From Aplysia californica (Eukaryota; Mollusca; Gastropoda; Aplysiida; Aplysiidae): 64,000 nucleotides of DNA. Positions 58,001 through 64,000 of the stretch are shown one piece after another. Where the stretch lies: assembly GCF_000002075.1 (NCBI RefSeq), contig NW_004797290.1, positions 2,310,054 to 2,374,053 on the forward strand. Direction: 5' to 3'. The notes below the pieces were generated by a model. The model made no database searches, was not told the DNA's origin, and saw nothing but the letters and a program-made list of their open reading frames with translations. A program made the position numbers and the translations under genes. Every line of letters starts with the position of its first letter. Within the stretch, counting starts at the first letter, position 1.

Positions 58001-61000
58001 GACAAAACATTGCTAGAGAGCAGGAAAGAAGGTGAAAGGAGACAAGTTTAGAGAAGAAAATGTTTCCCTCGCTACCCGGATTCGAACCTGGGACCTTTGA
58101 ATGAGAGGCAAACACCTTAACCTCTAGGCCAAGAGAGCCCCCAACCAAATCCTTGCTTTTGCAGCCTAAGACAATATGCACCATACCGCATCAGTGCCAT
58201 CTGGTGCAAAGTCACTGATTCCTTACTAATCCAAAACAAATAAGCTCTATTATGACAACCCTTAGTTTCTTGTTTTGAACTCCTGAGCTGCAGTAGTTGG
58301 ATTGGCAAGATCGGTTTGGTTCGGTTCGGTCGTTGGGGTGAGCCAGATTTTCCTCCACTGAGGGAAGAAACGTACTATCGTGGCACACACTGAATGAAAC
58401 CAACGATGACCTTCAAGAACAAACGTGTCTGTTTTCAAGGCTGCAAGTCGGGCGGTTGGTTTTAGGCAGGGGTTTATTTATAGTGTACGCTGACGCCGCC
58501 AGAAACCGAACCGATCCTCCAATGGGCACTGCCTATTATATGCAGATCAAAAGGATATCTACAAACTTCCTTATGACGCGGCTCATGTTGAATTAGTTGC
58601 ATAAAATGGGACACCAAACTCAATAGAAATTAGTGATCCAAGAAATCAACATACACTTTTTATAGATAAGATGGACTGGCTGCGGTTTCCGTAGATTTTT
58701 TTTATCGGAGTAAATACTGCTCTAAGCAAGCTGAATTGACGTGCCATATACTAAGAGTTGAAGGGGTTGCACATTGTGGTGATGTATTGTTGTTAAATTG
58801 GTGGAAATGGGTCACAGGGATCTAGCCTACCTGTGGACCAAAATTAAGGGTCACCCTTAAATTTGTATTTTGATAAAACAACTGCGTTGTTTTGCTTTTA
58901 TGTGAAATAAAAAATGGTAAATTCAAATTGCAATGTATACAAGTAAAGAACAATAATTTTTTTTCTAAGACAGGGGTTTGGGTGGGGGGGGGGGGGGGAG
59001 GTGGTTAGTGTTTTTCGGCGCTTGCAACTGCATAAGGTCATATGAGCGCGCGGGACACATTAAACATTTTCAGTTGGTAGGAAATTTTGAATTTTGTGCG
59101 GGTGGCGGCCGAAGCCTGCTCTTATTGATTTTAGTCCACCAAGAGAGCTTTAATGTGCGCACCCTTCACACGGGACCTCCGAGATTTTTCGCCCTTGTCC
59201 GAGAAGGCTACGTGTAGATCTCTCTTACCAGAAGATCAGGGGTGTGGCTGAAAGACAGCTGTGTAAGAAGGAGCTAAGGAGTAGCAGTAGAAAGGCTGCA
59301 GAAAGAGTCAGGAGCCCAGAGGAGGGGGCAAAGGAGGTGAGGGGGTGGGGGCAGAACTGAGAAAGTGGAGACGAAAGCAGACGACAGAACATTGCTAGAG
59401 AGCAGGAAAGGGTTTGCATCTGGTACACAACATATTATATATCACTCTTAGTTTCACAGTACACATACAGTTGAATGAAGATGTTTAAAAAATGTTCTCA
59501 ATTGCTAATACAACTAGATTATGTTCCTTACTCATTTTGTGGGCTGTTTTGACATTCTCACCTAGGGTAGAGTTGAGACAGGATTTTATCACTCTGCTCA
59601 CTCTGTTGACATTATGGTCACCAGAAAGCACATTGTAACTCTGGCAATATTGAAACAAGTAGGAAGAACAAGCTGAACAAAGTGGCCGCCCTCAGCTAAT
59701 GCTCATCGCAGTAGTGGAAAATGCTATAAATCCAAAGTTCGAAAGGCATTCTCTAAGCTGAAGGTTTGAGAAAATGTCTGAAGAAGAAACAATGGTTGTA
59801 GAACTGTCAATGCTTTCTGTGTGTCCCCAGCTTACTTGGAGTTTGTGGAGCCAAATATGCTGACTCCTCAGGTGGGCTCTTTAGAGATAGGGAAATCCCA
59901 GAATGTGTCTCATAAGCAGGTTGCTCGCCAGACGGTCCAAGCACCTCCGTTAAAGTGGTGCCCTTTCACTCTGAGTGTCCCATTCGCTCTTGTGGGTGAC
60001 AATAATTGGTAAGCATTCTTTCCAGATTACTGAATTAACTCAGCTTGTGTTTCATATTGATAGCTGCAGTGATATAGAAGGGTGTGAATTTGGTTACATG
60101 TAATCGCATTGGAGTTTGATGTTGAGAATCCAAATGGAGATCTTTCCTGGCACTTGTCTAAATATGAAAAGAATAGGGTCTAAATATGAAAAGAATAGGA
60201 AAAGGACTCTTTGCCTCTCCGCACCTCTCTTACTCCCCCCCCCCCCCCCCCCACCATGATGCCACTTATGATTAGAGTAGAGACTTAAAACATTTTATAG
60301 TTTTAGAGAAAACACTTGTGCTGGGATAGAAACCACCTACGGTGGGTCGTTGGCGGATGCTCTGGTAGGATTTTCTCTTTCTTTCCTATCAAACATCTAT
60401 CGCCTTTTTTTTCTTTTTTTGTTACTCTTTTGTAACACCTCTATAATCTTCAACACTAAAATGACCTAATTGTGTTGCAAGTGCTGTTAAACGCTTACTT
60501 ATACTAAGACATTAACATAAAACTAAAACACAGGCGAGGAAGCAAATGATAAAGTGGGAAAAAATATAATTCAGAAATTATGTTGTTTATTTGCACCTTG
60601 CTTTTCAAAGTTAAACTTTAGTCTCACAGAGGGTTGGAGAAAGGGTTTTATAATTTGTAACTAGTTCCATGGTTTTATTTACAAAATGAAATGAGAAATC
60701 ATATTGAATTTTCAGAGTGACACAGTCTTGTTTGAAATCTGTACTATCTCAGATTCTGATCAAGATTGTTTGATGAAATAGGAAAGGAAACTACAGTACT
60801 CAGCAAATATGCTACAGACTATCAGTCTAGACTGAGAAAATCATGAAATTAGTATTCTGATAAATTTACCTCACCGCCTCGCTCATGTTGCATTGCTAAG
60901 CCTGATGTTTTAGTTGGGAAAATAAATGCTCTACATACCCTTGAAATTACCTACTTTGTGTCTTGTAGTGTTTTTGTTTTCATGTATGCATGAACATCAT

Positions 61001-62361
61001 ATTTCTTTTTGTTTTGAGTGGTTTCAGGGTGCTGCTGGTAGGCTGTATTTCTTTTCTCTCCAGCTATTATTTCCTGCTTGTCTGTCTTGTTCATTGCTCA
61101 TCCTTATTGAATGATAATTTTTTGTGTCTATGTGCTTCTTCTTACCCAAGCTCGAAATTTTGTCATTGACATCCATAGTTCTGCATCGCCTTGAATTTCT
61201 TTGCATTCTGTTGCAAATGAGTTTATTCTCGAGTTTTTGTACAAATTCATTAGCCGTGGAACTTCAGATTATTCCCTTGGAAGTTTTGGGCAATTAATTA
61301 ATTTTGTCATCTGATGTTTGCCTTGGAAAACTACATTTTTTCTTCAGTAATTGGGCTGATAAAAATACTGTTCTCATCTCTTTTTCCTTCTTCTCCTCCT
61401 CCTCTTTTTTCTTCCATCTTCTTTTTCGGGATCTCAAGTACAAATGACAGAAAGCTCTTCAATCCATAGTGCACAAACTTGTATTGGTGTGGCTGTGTTT
61501 ATGCTTTCCTTGCCTTTCAAGCTGCCTTATATTATTACTATACATTTTTCGAAATTTAATGTATCTACTGTTGGGCACAGATAATACGAACACGGAAAAC
61601 TCAAAATCATAGATAGCTTGTTACCCTATTTTCTGGATGTGTGGAACACATTTGACAGTCCCCAACGTGTTTGAGTTATCCATGCCTAACTGTATTTCAG
61701 AGTTCTACAGTTTTTGGGAAGGATTAGTTTAGAATTTGCTTGGGTGACCATGCAAGTCGCAGATGGAAATTGTGTGAAATGTACAGTGGAAACCTGATAT
61801 AACAGGGATGGTGGGAGTAGAGAAAATGCCCTGTTATATCCGATCCCTGTTAAATCAGAAATGCAAGGAAAGTGAGCATTTGTGGACTAATCTAGCTGTA
61901 CTTATTCATGGGTAGTTTCCTTAACCACAAGTACCCACGAACAGGGGTTTTGGCACCGACTTTCTCCATTGCCTCACATCAGAAGAGCTTGGTCCACAGC
62001 ATCTGCATCGGGTAGTCTCATCTTCTTTCGATCCAGTGCAAACTTTCCTTTTGAGTATGCTGCCACTATCTTCTCTCTATCCTTGATAATGGTGTGAATC
62101 GACCCTTGTGGAATGTCGAACTAACGATAAATCTCTGCCAGTGGAGCTTGCTTTTTGTCAACAGCCTGGATTATTTCGTATCTTTTGTCAATTGAAAGAC
62201 ATTTTCTCGTGCTCTTGACATCGTTGGTGACACATTACGCGTGTATGTTGCTAGGTTTCGTGCTAGATCGATGTCTGCAGCACACAGCAGCCCTCTTTCG
62301 CTTCACACTCTGCGTGTGCTTGCAGTGGTATGGCTTGCGTGGGCTTGCTCCATCACTGCGT

Positions 62362-62396
<35 letters not shown>

Positions 62397-63220
62397 TCTC
62401 TCTCTCTCTCCCTCTCTTACTTTTTACATTGTAACGAGCCTTTTTCCCCTGCTATAACCGGTTGGGCTCCGATGAGGCCCTGTTATTGCCGATAACTTTT
62501 AATAGAGACAAAGAGTAGGAAAAAACGGGGTTTTTAAAAATCCCTGTTATTACCGGATCCCTGTTATTACCGGGCCTGTTATATATGGTTTCCACTGTAA
62601 ATCATTTAGCCTTATTTTTTAAAATATCTCATTAGAAAGAGTACAGCATTTTTCTTTACACATTTATGTTTTGCATTTTTAGAAAACTTTTGTTTACTCA
62701 GCACCTGTGTGTGTAGTTGCAGATACATGCAAAAAAGCATGAGTTTAATTCCTGCTTGGCGAATATATTCTGCCCGTCTCTTAAATTATCAAAAATTTGT
62801 TAAAAGAGATGAAAAGAACATATTATCTAATCATTGCTAAGTCTTTAAAGTGCGTAATTCCTTCCCATGTAATATTCATCATGTATGATTCAATGAGGAG
62901 TTTTCTTCTTTTTTTTTTTCCGTTGAATTACTAAATATTATGCAATCAGTTTTGTTTTCAGTATGGATTAAAATTTAGTTTTATGTGCACACCATTGTAT
63001 TCTTGTGTTTTTAGGTAGCACACATTCTAAACTTTGTCTGACTGACTTTGTTCCAGGAAAGACATTTATGTGGAAATAGACTTCCAGCTGTCCACTGTCA
63101 ATGGCTCGAAGGGTGCATTTGTGGCAGCTCGTGTGGATCAGGGAGGATGCGTGGCGTTCCTCGCTCATGGCATTTTCTTCTTTGCCTTTCCTGATAAATT
63201 TATCTTGGCCAATGACCTAG
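25323..63220 (+). CDS. GALC: Galactocerebrosidase (galactosylceramidase), 3' end beyond the window
   Basis: A lysosomal glycoside hydrolase family 59 enzyme that removes galactose from galactosylceramide and related lipids. Sixteen exons place about 598 residues: 25323-25484, 25854-25922, 27668-27731, 28244-28332, 29506-29670, 30663-30701, 31941-32068, 32559-32676, 33592-33629, 35662-35786, 36240-36379, 36656-36745, 38197-38286, 53545-53686, then 15a 56466-56637 or 15b 59831-60008, then 63057-63220. A signal peptide (about 1-21) precedes RRFDFEAG. The acid/base is E187 in IWNE and the nucleophile E262 in LWSSED; by homology with the mouse enzyme T101, W140, N186, W295 and R388 line the sugar pocket. 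TIM barrel, beta-sandwich and lectin domain follow in order. All exon phases agree. Human GALC is about 670-685 aa, so 70-80 residues lie downstream. Exons 3-13 appear again at 41378-51999, probably an assembly artefact. Confidence 0.97.
25854..25922 (+). CDS. GALC: GALC exon 2
   Basis: Acceptor TTTTTATCTAG, donor AAG|GTAGGC, phase 0 to 0, 23 codons: [16 protein letters not shown] then ILDYLFK, matching the human [19 protein letters not shown]. It occurs once in the window. Confidence 0.96.
26620..27494. mobile_element. pogo/mariner-like non-autonomous DNA element (875 bp) in GALC intron 2
   Basis: Ends CAGTCGAACCTGCCATGACG and, from the right, CAGTCAAACCTGTATAAAAC. TA flanks both ends. Subterminal GGCCAC boxes recur. 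The small ORFs inside (27145-27462 and its antisense) have no coding features. The duplicate copy is 40328-41204. Confidence 0.8.
27668..27731 (+). CDS. GALC: GALC exon 3
   Basis: Acceptor AATTCTGCAG, donor ACTG|GTAAGT, phase 0 to 1. Encodes [17 protein letters not shown], the first barrel strand. Second copy 41378-41441. Confidence 0.96.
28244..28332 (+). CDS. GALC: GALC exon 4
   Basis: Acceptor TTCAATGTTTCAG, donor AAAAAA|GTATGT, phase 1 to 0. Encodes DGTEASHMH then [15 protein letters not shown], very like human DGTEPSHMH...[13 protein letters not shown]. Second copy 41954-42042. Confidence 0.97.
28963..29459 (+). mobile_element. SINE family S1 copy, plus strand (GALC intron 4)
   Basis: The head GGCTCTTGTGGCGTAGAGGT is a decayed tRNA-like A-box region. 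The body contains CTCCTTTCACCTG and TCTCGGAGGCCCTGTGTGCA, and it ends CTTATGCAGTTGCTAGCACT then GTAAAACAA. The B box is altered (GGTGGGATCAGG). Duplicate copy about 42673-43169. Confidence 0.75.
29506..29670 (+). CDS. GALC: GALC exon 5
   Basis: Acceptor CCTTGAACAG, donor GGG|GTGAGT, phase 0 to 0, 55 codons. Encodes [12 protein letters not shown] and [10 protein letters not shown], barrel strands lining the active site. The sequon N158-V-T is present here; the second copy (43216-43380) has Ser at 158. Confidence 0.97.
29834..29850. repeat. Poly-G tract in GALC intron 5
   Basis: A run of about 16 G followed by TGATTCTGTGTCC. This tract and the one in intron 13 (38629-38646) are where the extra 1.4 kb piece is joined. 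Confidence 0.9.
30090..30350 (-). mobile_element. LINE RNase H / C-terminal relic (GALC intron 5)
   Basis: The minus strand reads [19 protein letters not shown] and [13 protein letters not shown], the zinc-knuckle-like 'CPCG..DQT.EHILQ.C...R' ending of a non-LTR retrotransposon, with frame breaks after it. Copies of the same piece are at about 38880-39145 and 43800-44065 because of the duplication. Confidence 0.6.
30663..30701 (+). CDS. GALC: GALC exon 6 (catalytic acid/base)
   Basis: A 39-base micro-exon: acceptor GCCTATTCTAG, donor AAG|GTACGG. Encodes [13 protein letters not shown], with the acid/base glutamate E187. Three copies exist in the window: this one, 39459-39497 and 44378-44416. 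Confidence 0.97.
31228..31745 (-). mobile_element. SINE family S1 copy with clear target duplication (GALC intron 6)
   Basis: About 518 bp, reading 5' to 3' on the minus strand. The tRNA-like head holds GGCCTAGAGGTTAAGG (A box) and GGGTTCGAATCC (B box). A long GA/CT-rich body follows, then a conserved 3' part with TCGGAGGGCCCGTGTGCAAG and an end CATAAGGTC in inverse. It is flanked by a 14-bp repeat AAGCTTTTTGGTTT (31214-31227, 31746-31759). This is the reference copy of the family. Duplicate 44940-45460; a third partial copy is cut by the N gap at 40072. Confidence 0.88.
31941..32068 (+). CDS. GALC: GALC exon 7
   Basis: Acceptor TTTTTCCTCAG, donor ATAGG|GTACAC (a weak GT donor), phase 0 to 2. 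Encodes [20 protein letters not shown] and KAVHAIG. The GG then joins A of exon 8 to give the IGCHYPGT block (human IGAHYPGT), which fixes the donor. Second copy 45656-45783. Confidence 0.95.
32286..32418. repeat. CA microsatellite in GALC intron 7
   Basis: (CA)n with TA and CTCA changes, followed at about 32501-32520 by (AT)n just before exon 8. The same tract in copy C (46004-46134, AT run 46216-46241) differs in length. Confidence 0.95.
32559..32676 (+). CDS. GALC: GALC exon 8 (catalytic nucleophile)
   Basis: Acceptor TTCTATTTTCAG, donor AAGG|GTAATA, phase 2 to 0. Encodes [12 protein letters not shown] and [14 protein letters not shown]; the Glu in SSED (E262) is the nucleophile by homology. 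Second copy 46274-46391. Confidence 0.97.
33592..33629 (+). CDS. GALC: GALC exon 9
   Basis: A 38-base exon: acceptor TTCTGTTTCAG, donor CAGC|GTAAGT, phase 0 to 2. Encodes [13 protein letters not shown], nearly identical to human ILNQNYINGYMTS. Second copy 47307-47344. Confidence 0.97.
33804..34235. mobile_element. MITE family M2, reference copy with about 32-bp terminal inverted repeats (GALC intron 9)
   Basis: Left end GTGAGGCCGCACGTTGGAAT then CAGGCTCTCGTCAA. Right end TTGACGAGAGCCTG then ATTCCACCACGCTGCCTCAC. The interior has no ORF. Related copies are at 24675-25110, 47519-47949 (duplicate) and about 53107-53438. The target duplication is unclear, so the superfamily is open. Confidence 0.8.
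35662..35786 (+). CDS. GALC: GALC exon 10
   Basis: Acceptor TCTGTTTGCAG, donor TTCAG|GTTAGT, phase 2 to 1. Encodes [20 protein letters not shown] and [15 protein letters not shown]295 and the EPWSGHY loop are conserved. The second copy (49376-49500) has Tyr instead of His322 and a GTTAAT donor. Confidence 0.97.
36240..36379 (+). CDS. GALC: GALC exon 11
   Basis: Acceptor TTCGTTATGCAG, donor CATG|GTAAGG, phase 1 to 0. Encodes [15 protein letters not shown] and [10 protein letters not shown], matching the human AHTTQFT..GWYYLK...KGGSYVALTD. It is a few residues longer than human around SHGHGVGHL. Second copy 49954-50093. Confidence 0.96.
36656..36745 (+). CDS. GALC: GALC exon 12
   Basis: Acceptor TTTCTCCAG, donor TTTT|GTAAGT, phase 0 to 0. 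Encodes [13 protein letters not shown], carrying the substrate-binding Arg (R388 here, R380 in mouse), and a QNVT glycosylation sequon. Second copy 50369-50458. Confidence 0.96.
37395..37715 (-). mobile_element. Degenerate SINE (family S3) with LINE-like tail (GALC intron 12)
   Basis: On the minus strand it starts GGGGGCTCCAGTGGCTAAGC (A-box-like), has a weak GGTTCAGAAGG at the B-box position and a central TATCCTTGAGCAAGACA motif. It ends CCACCGGGATCAATAAAACG, a 3' tail typical of elements moved by L2/Rex-like LINEs. Duplicate about 51110-51430. Confidence 0.55.
38197..38286 (+). CDS. GALC: GALC exon 13
   Basis: Acceptor GCAATTTCAG, donor TAAA|GTAAGT, phase 0 to 0. Encodes [19 protein letters not shown], beta-sandwich domain (human ELQVWYTKLGKTSE). 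Second copy 51910-51999. Confidence 0.96.
38629..38646. repeat. Poly-G junction where the extra segment is attached
   Basis: Left of the run the sequence is GALC intron 13 (as at 52340). Right of it the sequence is intron 5 (as at 29851). The switch lies inside the G run, so no unique base marks it. Confidence 0.9.
38647..40072 (+). repeat. Segment B: 1.4 kb extra copy of GALC intron 5 to intron 6, with exon 6
   Basis: Matches 29851-31281 and 43566-44993 almost perfectly, with one more copy of exon 6 at 39459-39497. It is cut by the N gap within the S1 SINE. With a G-run on one side and a gap on the other, it looks like a contig end misjoined in assembly. Confidence 0.92.
40073..40172. other. 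Assembly gap, 100 N
   Basis: Exactly 100 N, a conventional size for a gap of unknown length. Confidence 1.
40328..41204. mobile_element. Duplicate of the intron 2 pogo/mariner-like element
   Basis: Same element as 26620-27494, in copy C, differing by a few substitutions and two extra T. Confidence 0.8.
42673..43169 (+). mobile_element. Duplicate of the intron 4 S1 SINE
   Basis: Copy C counterpart of 28963-29459, differing at a handful of bases. Confidence 0.75.
44940..45460 (-). mobile_element. Duplicate of the intron 6 S1 SINE
   Basis: Copy C counterpart of 31228-31745. It keeps the B box GGGTTCGAATCC and the flanking AAGCTTTTTGGTTT repeats. Confidence 0.85.
46004..46134. repeat. CA microsatellite, copy C
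   Basis: Counterpart of 32286-32418, with small length differences. Confidence 0.95.
47519..47949. mobile_element. Duplicate of the intron 9 M2 MITE
   Basis: Copy C counterpart of 33804-34235, with the same terminal repeats and a few small indels. Confidence 0.8.
53107..53438. mobile_element. MITE family M2, diverged copy (GALC intron 13)
   Basis: Shares CTGTATGGATTTTACTTAA, AATCAAAGGCATAAA and TGCCCAAATATTGAC with 33804-34235. The right end TGCCTGATCCAACTGTGGCT matches the terminal repeat with several changes. The left end is eroded. Confidence 0.65.
53545..53686 (+). CDS. GALC: GALC exon 14
   Basis: Acceptor TTTATTTTTAG, donor GAAA|GTGAGT, phase 0 to 1. Encodes [20 protein letters not shown] and [16 protein letters not shown], the end of the beta-sandwich and the linker to the lectin domain (human FTLSLHEDELFTLTTL...YKDDF). 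Single copy. Confidence 0.96.
54475..54585 (+). mobile_element. S1 SINE 3' fragment (GALC intron 14)
   Basis: AGGCTTCGGAGCCACCCATG, then CTTATGCAGTTGCGAGCGCC and GTAAAGCAC match the 3' end of S1. Confidence 0.65.
56075..56403. mobile_element. 329-bp MITE with about 61-bp terminal inverted repeats, next to exon 15a
   Basis: Arms 56075-56135 and 56343-56403 begin TGGGCTCTTCCACGGTAA and TGGGCTATTCCACGGTAA, share GACATTTGGACTATACTTTC and differ at only a few bases. TA lies on each side (56073-56074, 56404-56405), so a mariner-type origin is likely. Its right edge is 62 bp from the exon 15a acceptor. Confidence 0.85.
56466..56637 (+). CDS. GALC: GALC exon 15a (alternative, mutually exclusive with 15b)
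   Basis: Acceptor ATCAACCTCTCAG, donor AGCTG|GTAAGG, phase 1 to 2, 172 nt. Encodes [18 protein letters not shown] and [20 protein letters not shown], then W shared with exon 16. It aligns with the human start of the lectin domain (EAPNFADQTGVFEY ... ITWAADASNTISIIGDYNW) and is closer to human than 15b, so it is probably the ancestral form. Confidence 0.92.
57734..58141 (-). mobile_element. S1 SINE copy between exons 15a and 15b
   Basis: The minus-strand head carries GGCCTAGAGGTTAAGG and a B box GGTTCGAATCC; the tail GCGCTCGCAACTGCATAAGG is at the left edge. It is flanked by a 13-bp repeat CAACCAAATCCTT (57721-57733, 58142-58154). The body is shorter than in the intron 6 copy. Confidence 0.85.
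58290..58530. mobile_element. Second copy of the AGTGCCCATT-type MITE
   Basis: Shares GATCGGTTTGGTTCGGTTCG, the 'CTATCGTGGCACA' core and the AATGGGCACT right end with 9700-9875. The left end is decayed. Confidence 0.6.
58998..59410 (-). mobile_element. S1 SINE copy, head truncated (GALC intron between 15a and 15b)
   Basis: Tail and body as in the intron 6 copy (CTTGCAACTGCATAAGGTCA to CATTGCTAGAGAGCAGGAAA), but the tRNA-like head is missing. It is preceded by a poly-G run at 58980-58997. Confidence 0.8.
59831..60008 (+). CDS. GALC: GALC exon 15b (alternative, mutually exclusive with 15a)
   Basis: Acceptor CTGTGTGTCCCCAG, donor AATTG|GTAAGC, phase 1 to 2, 178 nt, two codons longer than 15a. 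Encodes [18 protein letters not shown] and [19 protein letters not shown], then W. It shares EP..L.PQ.G..E, WC, VG and the closing W with 15a but is diverged elsewhere. It is open throughout with intact splice sites, which argues for use. Splicing 15a to 15b, or exon 14 straight to 16, meets an early stop. Confidence 0.88.
60234..60252. repeat. Poly-C tract
   Basis: About 19 C, in the intron after exon 15b. Confidence 0.9.
61784..62597 (-). mobile_element. pogo/Tigger-like DNA element (814 bp) with transposase DNA-binding relic
   Basis: Ends CAGTGGAAACCTGATATAAC and, from the right, CAGTGGAAACCATATATAAC, with TA on both flanks. The minus strand (about 62220-61982) reads [20 protein letters not shown], then APLAEIYR, an in-frame stop, then [20 protein letters not shown], which is the CENP-B/pogo N-terminal helix-turn-helix. 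The DDE catalytic domain is absent. A CT microsatellite (62364-62420) lies inside. Confidence 0.85.
63057..63220 (+). CDS. GALC: GALC exon 16 (lectin domain); last exon in the window
   Basis: Acceptor TTTGTTCCAG, donor CCTAG|GTGAGC, phase 2 to 1. Encodes [24 protein letters not shown] and GIFFFAF, matching human CDVYIETP..GGVFIAGRVNKGG...GIFFWIF. The frame stays open for another 46 codons past the donor, so read-through would give an unrelated tail. The remaining lectin-domain exons are beyond the window. Confidence 0.95.
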
Positions 63221-63599
63221 GTGAGCCCTATGAGTTTGAACTGTGGGGAAACTGCTGTTGTCTATCAGGTTGTTGTGGCTCTGGTGAATTAAGTTGGCTA
63301 CAGTTTTTTGTTGACCTGAAGAGGTTAAAAGCCAATGCCTATTGCCAGCTAAATTTTTAAAAAATATTTAATGAGGGTTTTCTGCGTGTCCTTTAACAAA
63401 ACAGCAAGAGGAATGATGGAGAAGAGATGATAAGTGCCTTTGTTCTTGATTCTTGGGGACCATAGAAGTTTCCAACAAAATAAAGACGTTCTTTGCCTGA
63501 TGAATGAGATGACCTACTTTTGAATGTATAGATAAAGTGGTATTCTGTTCTGTGTATTTTGCATTGCTCTCAGTGATTCTAAAAATTTCTGCCAATAGG

Positions 63600-63838
63600 G
63601 GACTGGCATCTGGGATGTAGTGATTAAGCACTTTGCTGTTGCATACAGGAGACCCATGTTCGATTCCCAACAGCGGAGAAAATTTTTATCGAGTATCTCA
63701 GTCTTTATGCTGGGTTATTGTATCCCTCGCAGCCCAGGTTGGCCTTGACTGGCTAATTAATCTAACTTGTGTCAATGTGGGGCGCATAACTCTAAAACAC
63801 TTACACTCAAATTTAAATTTAAGATGCCCACCACAGAA
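63600..63838 (+). mobile_element. tRNA-derived SINE, family S2
   Basis: The head has an A-box-like TGTAGTGATTAAGC and a good B box GTTCGATTCCC, followed by a body of about 150 bp and an A/T-rich tail. Its body is unrelated to S1. It lies in the GALC intron after exon 16. Confidence 0.65.
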
Positions 63839-63917
63839 AATTTAATTAAAGGGTAGGATGTGATAGCTTCACATGGATGTATAAACCATGCAGAGTTTAT
63901 GCTTATTGTGTTCAGAT

Positions 63918-63984
63918 TTTGAAAAACGAAGTGTATACAGACCCGGTAACCGGGAACAAAGTCATGAAGTATACAGACCCGGTA
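63918..63984. repeat. Start of a GTATACAGACCCGGTA minisatellite
   Basis: GAAGT(G)TATACAGACCCGGTA occurs twice, about 38 bp apart, at the window edge. The array may continue beyond it. Confidence 0.55.
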
Positions 63985-64000
63985 GGGGAACTCTTTTGTG

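Noticed and set aside
63221-63360. Open frame continuing from GALC exon 16 to a stop at 63358
   Set aside because: The tail does not resemble the GALC C-terminus and a good GTGAGC donor lies at 63221, so it is intron read-through.

Overview
The window is eukaryotic, intron-rich, AT-rich animal DNA. It is crowded with small DNA transposons, SINEs, LINE relics and microsatellites. The intron/exon style, the repeat mix and the diverged GALC protein suggest a lophotrochozoan, most likely a gastropod mollusc; the species cannot be fixed from the sequence. I found no bacterial genes, CRISPR arrays, rRNA genes or retroviral/LTR elements.

Layout. (1) 1840-13669, minus strand: six exons whose splice sites and phases fit perfectly and encode an unrecognised multi-pass membrane protein of about 426 aa. 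Its introns hold two hAT-type elements, pogo-like elements and a LINE 3' end. (2) 13670-25302: about 11.6 kb between the two head-to-head genes. It holds LINE and transposon coding relics, long CA/CT and GA microsatellites, a long inverted repeat, and a small transposon family that includes two 33-34 bp copies made only of two terminal repeats, each with an 8-bp target duplication. (3) 25303-63220, plus strand: a galactocerebrosidase gene (GALC, lysosomal galactosylceramidase, glycoside hydrolase family 59). I place its exons to the base from signal peptide to lectin domain. The last 70-80 residues lie beyond the window. (4) 63221-64000: start of the next intron, with a tRNA-derived SINE and a minisatellite.

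Two points matter most. First, GALC carries two homologous alternative exons, 15a (56466-56637) and 15b (59831-60008), with the same phases. Using both, or neither, shifts the frame to a stop, so exactly one must be used. This looks like mutually exclusive splicing of the start of the lectin domain. Second, 26463-38629 is repeated almost perfectly at 40173-52345, with a 1.4 kb third piece (38647-40072) and a 100-N gap between. The joins lie in a poly-G tract and at the gap. This is most simply an assembly artefact (two unmerged alleles), so exons 3-13 should be counted once.

The two genes show no sign of working together. GALC acts in the lysosome on galactosylceramide-type lipids. The minus-strand protein has no function I can assign.
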